From positions 62,001 to 126,000 of the forward strand of contig JAOVVO010000126.1 of NCBI GenBank assembly GCA_028564675.1: 64,000 nucleotides of DNA. The letters are read 5' to 3'. The stretch is from Onchocerca lupi. Taxonomy: Eukaryota > Nematoda > Chromadorea > Rhabditida > Onchocercidae. Below, in pieces: positions 27,601-38,700 of the stretch. Made by a program: the position numbers and the translations under genes. The notes beneath the pieces were generated by a model. That model worked only from the letters and a program-made list of their open reading frames with translations. It was not told the DNA's origin and ran no database searches. Within the stretch, counting starts at the first letter, position 1, and each line of letters starts with the position of its first letter.

Positions 27601-30600
27601 ATGAAAACTATATCGGTCGATAAATGAATTCTGCTAGAAACTGCTGCCTTCTACAGGAGTCGTTTTGATTTTTCACACGATATTGATCAAATAAATATGA
27701 AAATTTCATTTTGACTATCTATCAATGCTAAAAAGTACCTTCCATGATTGCATTTGCTTCCAAAATTTGCTGCTCAATCCAGGAATGTTGACCAGATATG
27801 GTTGCCAGAAATTGGATAACCAGTTTTGCAGATTCTGTTTTGCCTGAACCTGATTCGCCACTGAAATAAATAGTACAAAATTTCAGTTTTAAACTTGATT
27901 AATCTGCCACATTTTATACTAGTTTTTATTTAGTTTAAATCGCTAAATATTCAGAAAAATAGTGCCAGAGGGATTAAAACAATTCGACTGAACTTAAAAT
28001 GTAGATAATATCAAGTTGATAATACAAAATAATTTTTATCAAAGAAGTGTATTTTCTCTAATTCTCTTTGAATTAAAAGATTGATTCAATTTTAAGCTGA
28101 AATTTAAGTAGAAGGAAGATTTAACCTAAACTAACCTAATAAGAATACACTGATCTCGATTACTTGATTTCATATTGCAGAAGGCAGAGTTAGCGATCGC
28201 AAAAATATGGGGCGGTAGTTCACCAATTCGTCGATTGCGATATAAACGAATTTGTTCTATTGAATAAATGGGCAAAGGCATATTTGGATTTACTGCTATT
28301 AGCACAGAACCGACGTATGTCTGTAAAATCAATTTTTGAATAAGTGAATTCAATAATTGCAATAAACTTGAAATCTTAAAATATGTCTTTAAATAAGAAG
28401 ACATAATTTCTAGAAATTTTATCACTTCCTACTAGACCAGTCTTTTGCATTGCCGACCAAATATTTCGGATCTGAATATTTAATTCAGCGTAGGCTCAAT
28501 CTGCATGTTTTCTAAATTCTTCGGTGCAGCACCATGTCTCTTATTTATCCAAGTACCACTTCTCGCATCTACATTAGGAATCATCAATCAACAGCGTAGT
28601 GCAATTTCTTGCTATTCTGCATTTTGCAAACTAAAATATTTTATCTTTCACTTTTCACTGTCCTTCCGATTTATGAATTTCTTTCAACTCGCATTCCACA
28701 TTTATGCCAGTGAAGATTCCAATGTACCACAAGTTATTTTCAATTTATTACCGCCACCAATAAAATGATCTGTAATCACTTCTTGATATGATTGAATTTG
28801 CTATCATCTGGCAATTCTTCAATTTTTACTTTTATATAATTTCTTCGTAACGTCTTCTTTCATGCCATATGCAATTTCTTCTTATCATTTTCAATTATGA
28901 TCAAACCGGTGATGTGATAGGTCCACCAAATCTTTAAACCAAAAGACAAAAACCATTGATCTAGCCTAGATAGTTCTAGGAGTGGAATATTTTCTGATAG
29001 GTAAACCTGAGGAAAGCAGTAAGGAAAAGAAGAAAGTTTGTCACTATTATACAAGGAGTCACTACTACATGCATAGTCTTCCGTAGTTCAAAGGACAATT
29101 CAGAAGTCAGTGGGACAATGTCCTTAGCCGTCGAGAAATTTTTTGTTCTTATCTCATTATCGCTATCGAAAGTTTCGTTCTGTTGACGATCTTGCCGTTA
29201 TTCTCAAAAAAGAAAAAAAAAGAGAATTGATTGATATCTATGTGAGCTTATGAAAAAGTGCGGATGATTTCTTATCATGGATCATTTCTTAGCATCTCTT
29301 ATGACTTATGATGTTTTGAATTGGGATTTCTTATCCTTTGCTTGAATATTGATTCAAATTTTAAAACAACAAAACGAAGAATATCAATTTGGCAGTAAGA
29401 GAAGATGATAAAAAGAGGACAAATGCAACAACTACTAATACCACATAACAATCCATCGAACTCTCAGTCTTCATTGTCAGTCATTTCTAGTTTTCTGTTC
29501 GGCGCTTCCTGGCCTGATCTTTCGAACGATGATTCAAACCCGAAAGGTCAGCATGACATTGAAAGCAATAAGAGAATGAAAAAATTGAACTCCGAGAAGA
29601 AAGAAGTAGGAGAAGACAGGAGAAATGTTCAAAGTATGTCGTGGAATCTGAGACACAACTGAATCCAAAATAAGATTAGATTCATTCCCGTATTATTCAT
29701 CAAGGTGTTCATTGATTGGCATAGATTTCGTATTCTTTTCTTATCAATTTTTCCTTAATCGTTGAAAGTCGTAAAATATCATCGCTATTTCAATAGATAA
29801 TGATAGTATAGTATCCATTGATAGATTCAGGCTTAACGTATCAAAGCATTTGATTGCTGGTCTCATTACGTAATATTAACTTACATAGATGAGTTTGCTG
29901 TTGAAGCGCACGAATAGGTTACGAAGTAGTGCAGCTTCATGCAGATCGCTCAAATTGATCATATCTTCGACGCCTTGCACTGAAGTTGCATGCATCACAC
30001 GATATGGATAATCCGTCGGTAACCATTGCTCCTGAAAATATGAATTAGTTGACCATTGGACAGTTTAGATGACCCTCTCTTTACCCAGAGATCTGGATAG
30101 ATGTCATACTTCAGTTTTAATTGTCAGGAGTGGGCAGAATAATAAAGAGAAGCTTAGAGATTATCACTAATTCTTATCATTGGCTGAAATGAAAAAGAAA
30201 TGCCATTCAATGAGAAGAATCAGTGATAATCTTATTTATCTTGTTCTGCTTTAATATTAGATTGCAATAATTAAAGGAGTGATAATTTTGTTTATTTATG
30301 GATGAAAAAAACATAGAATAACCTCAGCAAAATCATCGATTACTTTGAACTTATCATCTTCAATTTCTAGAACTCGTGCTCCGATCGGGAAAATAAATCG
30401 ATTTTTTGCAATCGGTTCGACCCATAGAAAGTCACCCTGTAAGAGACTGTTGAAAGATTTGTGCCCTATATGTATAATTAAATTAACGAAAATGGACCAT
30501 TGTTTTAAGTGATGATTCTCGAAAATCATTCGTACACTATCTTATCTATATATATATATATATATCAATTTAAATAAAGGTATATTCAGACCTTACTGAA

Positions 30601-30609
30601 CTGTACCAT
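10475..30609 (-). CDS. hum-6: Unconventional myosin class VII (MYO7A/HUM-6 ortholog), complete
   Basis: Actin-based motor with a cargo- and membrane-binding tail, which in animals works in actin protrusions and adhesion complexes. My splice model has 43 exons, 6522 nt and 2173 residues, close to human MYO7A (2215), and stays in phase from ATG at 30609 to TGA at 10475. The first coding exon (30592-30609) encodes only MVQFSK, spliced to GDFLWVEP, which matches the myosin VII N-terminus. Domain order is motor (about 60-735), IQ neck (745-835), MyTH4 (915-1208), FERM (1209-1560), SH3 (1561-1626), MyTH4 (1640-1830) and FERM (to 2173). Exons are given in the domain entries. Odd points: the acceptor before exon 18 reads CG, about eight acceptors end AAG, and the charged single-helix segment usual after the neck is not evident. 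The minus-strand NPC1 gene lies about 2.1 kb upstream. Confidence 0.96.
12776..13928 (-). other. hum-6: Myosin VII second MyTH4 domain exons 34-37
   Basis: Exons 13807-13928, 13446-13554, 13080-13247 and 12776-12990. Signature segments are HTLERFAANNFR, LWSYSREPIKMPLLK, GYLAILKYMGDYP and RDEIYCQLMKQLTHNY followed by GWELMWLCTGIFPPS. Exon 36 must begin after GCAAG, because the nearer TTTTTAG would break the frame. Confidence 0.93.
14289..14485 (-). other. hum-6: Myosin VII SH3 domain exon 33
   Basis: One exon encodes most of the SH3 between the two MyTH4-FERM modules. It has LNFKKGDLLLLSD (RT-loop side) and QGMIPVSLVHIL (the conserved P-x-x-hydrophobic end). The ALYDY-type first strand is replaced by a weak ENEEWNSC stretch, as in other class VII myosins, where this SH3 has poor canonical ligand binding. 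Confidence 0.85.
14736..17600 (-). other. hum-6: Myosin VII first FERM domain exons 25-32
   Basis: Exons 17427-17600, 16876-17024, 16479-16557, 16046-16225, 15852-15911, 15655-15792, 15417-15520 and 14736-14908. The F1 lobe is ubiquitin-like (SINITLMDGTMIIADADSAT). F2 contains NPPWRFFYRKEIFSPWHDP and KELAVLAAQQYYI. F3 contains LLIAVNWQGVVVIDTQ and ILQLSYSQILRVL. The 60-nt exon 15852-15911 was added because it restores the link between the F2 pieces in phase; it is the least certain exon of this set. Confidence 0.9.
18110..19857 (-). other. hum-6: Myosin VII first MyTH4 domain exons 20-24
   Basis: Exons 19668-19857, 19378-19518, 18973-19065, 18638-18882 and 18110-18362. Diagnostic MyTH4 segments are FEKFAAAYFQ, AALAIWSVIQRFMGD, PVMSKLYILVG and RDEIYCQICKQLTKNP followed by CARGWILLSLCLGCFAP. 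MyTH4 pairs with the following FERM domain to bind membrane proteins and microtubules. There is an insertion of about 50 residues with a PPQNGFSS stretch before the conserved C-terminal half. Confidence 0.93.
20220..21891 (-). other. hum-6: Myosin VII IQ neck exons 16-18
   Basis: Exons 21739-21891, 20641-20736 and 20220-20378 encode about four IQ-like calmodulin/light-chain sites: IQKTVRGWIHRMRF, IIIEKYWRGYVQRQRY, TRLQAILRSRQIVLHY and AHCRGALIRNILRRK. Human MYO7A has five. Exon 18 starts directly behind TTTTCG rather than an AG, and an in-frame stop upstream excludes a more distant acceptor. The rest of exon 18 and exon 19 (20056-20141) form a Ser-rich linker into the tail. Confidence 0.88.
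20737..21738. other. 1-kb myosin intron 16 with a possible opposite-strand exon
   Basis: This is the intron between the first two IQ exons. Most of it is plain AT-rich sequence. On the plus strand, 21529-21651 follows a TTTTAG acceptor and stays open for 40 codons to a TAG, encoding GFDPVWAVYCNNDGVYRR, which looks protein-like and is described in the findings. I did not find partner exons for it. Confidence 0.35.
22559..29884. other. Long introns within the myosin motor region
   Basis: The largest introns of the motor region are 28321-29884 (1.56 kb), 24444-25803 (1.36 kb) and 22559-23498 (0.94 kb). They contain homopolymer T-runs (for example 22903-22921) and a few chance open frames on the plus strand, such as 28505-28768 and 29405-29662. 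These lack splice-site framing or family resemblance. I see no nested gene in them. Confidence 0.6.
30547..30565. repeat. (TA)n microsatellite in myosin intron 1
   Basis: About nine uninterrupted TA dinucleotides lie in the 155-bp intron between the first two myosin coding exons. This is a simple repeat likely to be length-polymorphic. Confidence 0.9.
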
Positions 30610-30622
30610 CACTTTAGTTCTG
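30607..30622 (-). promoter_or_regulatory. Myosin start codon with upstream acceptor (possible SL trans-splice site)
   Basis: The ATG (30609-30607, minus strand) is preceded by TGCAG ending at 30620, leaving a 10-nt leader. An acceptor this close to an ATG, with no recognisable coding exon upstream, is the usual arrangement for spliced-leader trans-splicing in nematodes. It could equally be the acceptor of a 5' UTR intron. Confidence 0.4.
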
Positions 30623-32756
30623 CATTTGATTGAATTATTCAGAATTTAAAATTAATTGAATGCAACTTCTGGTCGTGGTGATGAATGATTCTGAAAAAGT
30701 ATCTATAAAGAAATCTCCTTTTTATAGTAAACATAAAGCACAACATACTGGTATGAATATTTCACGTTTAATGAGAAATACGTTTGCCTTCATTTTTATA
30801 CTGAATCTTTACAGTGCATTTGATGTTCTAGATTTATTTTCACGATATGTTTCTATGCTGAAATTAATGATGAATTCTATTCATGAAGGATATTTCAATG
30901 CAGGAGCATACTATTGTCAAATAAGGAAAAATTCATTGTCAAATTTTTTATTTAACAATAACTATAAGCATTCAAGTGTAAGCTATTGGTGAGAATAAAT
31001 GAGTATGAAATTTTTGAAATAAGTCGTACGAGATGATGACCGTTGAATTTTTGCATTTCAGTATATTTACAGAGAATTTGAATTTGACAGAAAGATATAC
31101 GTCGATATTCATGAAGAAATAAATACGGCGTGATGCACAACAAATGGGACCAAATATGCCAGCATCGGGAATATTTGGATTCATGGAAAGGAAGGAAAAG
31201 TTAGTTGATTGAAAAGGAATTCCTTTAAATGAGAACGGCGATATCGTATTGTCTTATCGGTGAAGAATAGGCACAAGTGACACATATACTCTACCCAGCA
31301 CTGTCACCAAAAACGGACTCTCGACAACATCAACATTCTCGTCTCTGAAGGTCAAATTATATCTTCCCCGTGGATGGATGGGTCACTTCGTTAATTGAGT
31401 GAATGATGAATATAGTGCTAGGCATACAAAATTTCGCTCGGCAGGTGACGATTGTAGTTTTCACTTCTCTCGTCCTACCTCTGTCTGAATATTATCCCTG
31501 CGACAAATTCTAAATTTTATCGACCTTTATTTAAATCAATTTGTTGGATAGATAGGAATGAATAAGACCCGAGTTTATTTCATTAATCCTTTACTGCTTT
31601 TACACATTTCTGGATAGTAGTGATTTAAGATGATTGTGACAGATCAACAATCTATTAAATTTACCACAAGGAATGATTAGAGAAATACTAAGTGATTTAA
31701 TGACTGAACCATCGCTCTCAGCAGCAACTCTTACTTCAAAAAACTCATAAAATCGACAATTATTCTCACAATACAGCAGTTAGTCATGCATGACATGAAA
31801 TATTTCTTAGCCAATGAAATGTGTACAGGATCATCCCAATATTACCCAAAACTCACTTGGAATACACGTTTGGATGTTATATAGGTGAAGCAATTTTTTC
31901 TCTTAAATGATCGACAAAAAATTATATTTTAAGCGATTGGCAATAATTATTATTGTAACAACTAGAATTTTTAATGAATACAGTCATTGTAGAGTGTCTT
32001 CTAATTGGAAACTTCCGCTGATAAGAGAAGTTACCAGCTTGGGAATTATCATCACTAGTTATTAGTTGTCAGGAATGCACTTTGTACAAAAAACGCATAA
32101 CTCAAAGAAATGCAAAGAAAAAAGACAATCAGTAATTTTGGTTCAAATATAACATAAATCTGATACATTATTCGGAACGCACATTTCGATATAACTTTAT
32201 TACAATTCAAATTAAACTTTTTCATTTCTAAGAACACCTTAGTGAATTGCAGTGCACCTAGGAATACGAAAGTATTCAGGAAATGAATTCTGCTGAAATT
32301 CCCCCGATCCGCTTGGAAAAATAGACGATACGAAAAATGTGCATTCTTTTATATAAAATAAACCAGACAAGTTCATCAAGGAATCCGAAAAAAAAATAAT
32401 TTAAAAGTGATATGAAGCACATCAGTCAAGATGAAATAATTAAATACGAAATGAACTGCTAAATTGAAAAAAAAAATTTACAGAACTTGGAATGCCCGGG
32501 AAAGAATATGTAAAGTCATGAAAATAGCAAGAGATTTGGGAATTCTTGAAGCTCCAACGAGGAAAGATGAATGCTGAACTTTACAGTATCCAACTTCAGT
32601 TTTATCGATCTATAGAATATGATGAAAACAAGAAATTCATATCCAATCTACTTCACTTATTCTTCTTTGGAATTTTGGAAAAAATGAACATCCGAGAAGA
32701 TTAAAGAACTATTCGAGAAGTGACTAGAAGGAATGCACTAGAAAAGAAATTAAGGT
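30610..32756. other. Intergenic region between the NPC1 3' end and the myosin 5' end
   Basis: About 2.1 kb that should contain the myosin promoter. The part near 31260-31520 is less AT-rich and is a reasonable place for regulatory elements. Open frames here (for example 30660-30992 on the plus strand) overlap others on the opposite strand and resemble nothing. No RNA gene was recognised. Confidence 0.55.
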
Positions 32757-35710
32757 CTAAAAGATATCCGCAAGCGGTGAAGGATCACAGTGTTTCGTGA
32801 GGCATGCTTTCTTTACTGCACCACTGCAGTCATTTATGCAGCAACTTTCCGACCGAGTTTTCATGATCAGCTTACGCTTATTCATCGGTGGTCCTATAAT
32901 TTTCCAAAATTCAATTAAATTGAGTGGTACTTTGCAAAAGTAATCAAGTAAGGAAAAATTCAGCTCTGCTAACTGTACAGCGCGTCTTGATTGGTCAAAA
33001 TGATGTTTTGCTGTGGAGAGCAGTTGACAAGAAATATAACGTCACATACTTTGAGTGATATATCTTCTGAATATGCAACGCGCAATCTTTCATACTTTTT
33101 ATAAAGGTTAAGACTGTAAAAAAGTTTAATCTTTATAAAAACTAAAAAAGGAGAAAAAGAAGAGAAGAAAAATCACTGACCTATATAACTCAGTAAAACA
33201 GGTAGAAATATGAGACCGTGTGCTGCTCCAATAAGTACAATGCCAAGAAACATACGAAAATAAAACACTTTGAAAATTTGGGAATGTGCAAATGCAAGGA
33301 CCAATATTCCACCAAACTTTGTGAGTGTTATGCCGGAAAGAACCTGCAAATAATGATCAATTTATTTTTTGATCTGAACACAGTTATATCAAAAATTTCA
33401 AAATCAATTCAAAATTTAAATTATTTAAATTTAAAGAACAAACCGATGATCCCATGCTTGCAAGAGAATGCCGAGCACGCATCAAGCGATTCCGATGAAC
33501 ACTTAGCGCAAATGATCGAACGATATGCGAACAAAATTCCACCGATATTCCTACTGTCTAAGAACAGAATATTTGAAAATTTTAAGAAATCTTTTCAAAT
33601 TTTAATTCTCATTTTTATAATGAAGAAATTTTTTCTGCAAAAAAGTAAAGCAATGAAAAATTGCTAAAACCTCACCATGACAAGATTGACAACAGAAACA
33701 GCATTAAAATCAATACTCCACCAATACATGAGACCAATTAAATTGAACAGAACACAGCTTATCGTAAGGTCAATGATGAATGCCGACCATGGATCGAGGC
33801 CAAGAAGCACTGTCGTAACCGCAAATATGGCTACTAAGGAGAGTACCAGTTGGATACATGCATCCATTACTATCGTCATATATTGTTCATAGAAAACGTA
33901 AAATACACTGCAAACAAAATCTCAAGCATAAGAATGTGAGAGGTCACCACGATATCGTAAATTTATTTCCTGCCAGTAATGAAAATTCTATATTTAAAAT
34001 GATTTATGTTACTTGTAAAAAATGATTTGTATTCTCTCATTTTTAAGAATATAAGCTAATGGATGCTATAAAACAACGACGCACTACTGATAACATTCAA
34101 CCAGTTTCGAAGAATGCAACTGACCAGGTGATCGTGATCCTCTATGAGCTGAATTCATACAAGAGATCTCTTATAATCTGGATAGTATGTTTTCAGCGAA
34201 TAGGTTTTTCAGCATGATAATTTGAAATTTCATGGACTGTCAAATTACCTGTATGGAAATACTTCTACTGGACATTGTCCATTCCTGTCTTTATTCAACA
34301 TAGCCGTGATATTAGCAGCAATACGGCGAGCACTAGTCATGGCATTTATAAAGTCTGATGAAGTTTTCAAAACCGTATGATAAGTCATGAAATGCGACGA
34401 TAAGATCCTGCCACGTCTGGATAACTTAATGGCTGAACCATGTGCTGCATGGCCTCTGCAAACAAAAAAACAGATTTCGAAAAAAAGAAGAAAAAAAGAA
34501 TTTAACTATAAAAAGTCAAAACAAAAATTCCAGAAATATATAAATCAACATCATACAAGTATATTGAGTTTTTCAGAAAAAAAATAACTCCTTGGAAGTT
34601 TTTAATAATATGGAAAAAATTGATCTCTTGAGACATTTGTACAAATGCGTGGTAATTAATTACGGTCTTTCATAATGTATTTCTATATTGCTTGAGAAAT
34701 AAAATAGAAAATTACCCTTTTGCACATTTGGTACTCGGATTATTAGAAAAAAAGTGTGTGAGATGGTCGTAAAACAAATCTGAACGAGGCCTACCACCTA
34801 CAAATTCCACATTACACGAAGTGCAGTTTCTTGAATTTTCTGAAAATGCAATAATTTCAAGTCCAAAATTCAAAATTCAGTAGGAAATTGCTGTTATGTA
34901 GAAGTCATCTGAAATTTGTTTCGAAGTAACGATGAAACGTTGAAATGAAATGTACTTCTCTTATTAATCATAAATTATGAACGCGATGTATAATGGAATG
35001 TTACCGGTGGAGGGGCAAAAGGTTCTGTTAGGGAACATCCGACAACATGGTGGATCACCAAAGGGTTGTAACCAGTCGAAGTAATCATCGAGCCAATTCA
35101 TTGCCGGATAAGCTATGTAAGACCTATAATGAAATACATATTCAACTAATAGCAAGTCATTAATACCATTAAAATTTTGAAAAAAAAGAAAACCGCGAAT
35201 TATTTCCAATATTTTCAAACTGACAATCTCCTTAAATATTGAACTTCTGATTCCGCTGATGTAAACCTCAATTTACTTATTGACTCTTCATCCTTCTCAA
35301 TGTCCTCCCATCTACTGCTGTGGATGCAAAAAAAAATAACTTCTCAGTTGCTGTGAAACACACACATTTGATATACTTAACAACGAAGAGATGAGATTTG
35401 GCAATTTTCAGCACTACTTTACCTCGCATTAATCTTGAACCAATTTATTAGCAAAGAATCATTTTAAAAGCTTTTAATAATAATTCAACTGAAAACTGAA
35501 AATATACAAAATTTTTCACCTATTTGACCATCGTGCGGCATGAGCGATTTGAGCACCCAATGAGTCGGTGGCACAACCTGCACCCGAGCAAATTTTATTA
35601 TGTTCGTAGGGATCACTGAATTCTATATTACCTTTGATGACAAAATACACTGGCGGACCAACTGAGAGGAATCGATCCATTGATTTGAAATAGGAAAAAA
35701 CATATGAATC
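32757..35710 (-). other. NPC1 C-terminal luminal and membrane block exons
   Basis: Exons 35520-35710, 35005-35123, 34716-34839, 34249-34455, 33676-33907, 33444-33557, 33181-33343 and 32757-32893. They encode DSYVFSYFKSMDRFL, PAMNWLDDYFDWLQP, SSHFMTYHTVLKTSSDFI, the helix pair in exon 33676-33907, GISVEFCSHIVRSFA and SGITLTKFGGILVLAFA, all collinear with human NPC1. The cytosolic tail after LLSYIG is basic and holds five Cys. Confidence 0.93.
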
Positions 35711-38700
35711 CTGTAAAAGAATAACAACACTGAATTGAAAATGAATGAGATATAATCTGCACAATACCGCGATCAATACTACTTCGCCGGTACTTTCTCG
35801 TGTGGTACTTTTTAGATTAGTTAAAATCTAAGAATCCTCAACTTTCATAATTATTACGTCTATTCATATTTCACAGCAAGCGGATGGAAATTTTCTTTTT
35901 TATTAGACAAAAAGAGGAAATGTAAGTAAGAAAAGAATGTTGAAAAATGAAGAAAGAAATGACTTTCAGCAGTATATATTCATTTCCTACAATTTATTAG
36001 ATACATCCTCTGTCAAAATTCTAATCCAGTGATAAGGATCAACTAAAATTAAAAATGAATAAATGGAAACTTTTTCATCGATGAGAAATATTTTATTTTT
36101 TAATCTTTTTTTTATTATTTGCAAAATTTTAATTTTTTTCATTATGATCGTCATTTTAGTTTTCTATTCAGTGATACGAAAAGGCATTAATCATTTCAGC
36201 TTGATTTCGCGAAGTCCCATATATATAAAATTGAAGTCTGAAGAAGAGTATACAGAAATGAGTCAGGATTTATCGTTAACTGGATCAACTTTAATGCTGT
36301 CCTTCATATCACTGAATCAGTTAGAAGAAAGGAATGAAAATGAACTATGTGACAAATTGAGACAAAAGAAAGGAAAATTTTGTTAAATCCATACTAAATT
36401 GCCTATCAAGCACATTATGTGCGCCGGACCTCGATTTCAGAGTTTACTGCCACAGCCCTTATAAAAAAGAACCTAGGAGTTGTTGAAGCAATATTTTTCA
36501 TCTATTCTTTTATAAATAAAGAAATGAATCAACACCTCAGGAACTGCCATTTTCTGATCAAAGCCGAGCGGGATGTTACCCATTACTGCAAATGAGCTAG
36601 TGAGCCAGCCAGCGAACAGAAACATCTAAAATCAATATTAAAATGTTAGTAAAGTTTCTTTAAAATGAAAGATTTTTTACATTTTCTGTTGTTTGTAAAA
36701 AATCTGGCCACAAATTGCGACATTTGTAGTTTGGTTGGATTGGAAACTGATTCATTCGCATTTTACATTCTGTTGTGCAAAAATATTTTCATAGACAAAT
36801 ATGTGTCTTGATTTCTAACGATATTTCGCTGTGGTGACCCCTAAAACCTTAAAACATTTTAAAAAATATGACGTTTTCGGATTTCCATTTCAATTTTTCG
36901 AAAATTTCAGTATCAAATTATTCTCACCACAATGACTCGAACGTATTTCGACAATAGAAACGGTGCATAGTAGTTACTGAATAAATACAACATATAGCCA
37001 TCATTGTTAAAGTTTTCTACGGTTGTTATCCGAAGACAGCAAAACACTTCTGGCCTGCCATTCTAAATATTCATATGATTTGTAATAACATTAAGAGTGT
37101 ACTAATGTCAACAAACAACCTTGGATGTCGGATATTCGAAATGAACAATAGCCATCATCGACAGAAATATTTCGATGTGCAAATTATCAAAATAAAAGAT
37201 TTTTGCTAGATTTAGAGAGAGGCAAGTGGGATTTGGCAGCTTCGCGATGGAAGCAAGAATTTTTGTGAAATGTAACAAAATACCTCTTCGCGTCGCACAT
37301 CAAGAATAAATATAGCAAGGAAACAGGTTATTTGCAGAAAAAAGTTGAAAAATATCGCTAAAGCTGCATATAGCGAAAATACCTGAACGAAAAACATATT
37401 TGGCGACAAATGAATTTCGAAATAAATTAGCACAAACTTTGAAAATTCACCGAAAAAATCTAAGCGAAAAATAGCAGACAGTAAACTATCCGTACTACTT
37501 TCTGGGCATATTTAATACTTAAAAGGGAGCATCATTATCACTTTCCTTCAACAAATACTTTTGTCTAATATATTGGCATGGACACTTTTCATGGCTTAAA
37601 AGGTAAATTTTAAAGACACATGAAAGATTGAAACTATATCTTCCTTCACTTATCTTTCAATGAATCATTGATTGGTTATCGGTATAAAAACGAAATTTCA
37701 AGGATAATAATTGAAGCGATCTCCAGATTCATTGAAAAGTTACCTTGACAGCAGGCATCGAGGATAGCGCTCCAACAAAAAAACACAAGCATTCGGAGAG
37801 CGAAGATAGAAGCATGGATGGTATCACTTCGCCACATATATGTGAAATTCGTAGATGTAATGGCTCCGATAAAGATTCTTCGGCTCGCTGAAAGATGCCA
37901 TTACACTCTTCAGAAAAACAGGGGAATTGAATTTTCACTTGACAGAATAAAAAGTAAAAAATGCTTGAATCATAAATTTGATCAAAAAAAGATAATTGGT
38001 TCATCCATGAAGTACCATCAGCCATTAGAATGGCTATGATTGTTAATAAAACCCTTTATGAGTTGAATTCTCAATAAATGAAGTCATCTCTTCCCATTTT
38101 CACTCTCCTAGCTGTCCATATTTTTGTCCTCTTTTTATCATCATCAAAATATAAAAATTTTTTAATACGTATCCTTCCATCCTTATGTATTGAAGCATCG
38201 ATAAGAGGTGCGAGAATAGATATGTAGCGAAATATAATGGATACTTTTCTTTTTTCCAGTCATTAAACATGCGTTATTTATGATTTTTTGAGGAGTGCTT
38301 TTGCCGTTATGGATAAAATTTTGACTAGCTTTATTTAGGACAAATAAAGTTGTTGATTCGAAAATGCAATGAACCAAAGAAAGAGAATGATTCCATTCTA
38401 GTAAATGATTCAACGTGTTTAATTTAAAATGTACTTTGAGTGTAAATAAAATGCTTCAAAAGCAGTGACAGAAAGGAATAATCCAAGAATACCTTCATGG
38501 TTCCAGTTTATTAGAAATCGTGTGGGAAGCATTATAAGAAACGACACGAAGAAATTCTTGAAGGAGTTGAAAAAGCTGGCAAAGATTTACATTCGTTGAT
38601 CAGTAATTATGATGGCATCATGTTGAAAGAAAATAAAACGGAGTTGGAAAATATTATATTCGTTAGTGAACTATAAACGAGATAGATACCTGATAAGTTT

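Larger units (their letters stand above)
22073..30609 (-). other. hum-6: Myosin VII motor domain exons 1-15
   Basis: Exons in transcription order: 30592-30609, 30323-30436, 29885-30031, 28136-28320, 27739-27860, 27083-27339, 26818-26971, 26589-26665, 26152-26330, 25804-25962, 24314-24443, 24082-24220, 23499-23749, 22417-22558 and 22073-22206. Nucleotide-binding elements are intact: P-loop GESGSGKT at residues 156-163 (its Ser155 codon split across an intron), switch I NDNSSRFG at 205-212 and switch II DIFGFEN at 433-439. The converter region contains RIRKSGYPVRY, a near-invariant myosin motif. An active ATPase is expected. Confidence 0.95.

Noticed and set aside
28505..28768. Plus-strand frame with a hydrophobic start inside a myosin intron
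   Set aside because: No acceptor/donor framing, no resemblance, ordinary intron composition.
29405..29662. 85-codon plus-strand frame in the same intron
   Set aside because: Ser/Asn/Lys-rich chance frame with no resemblance or splice support.
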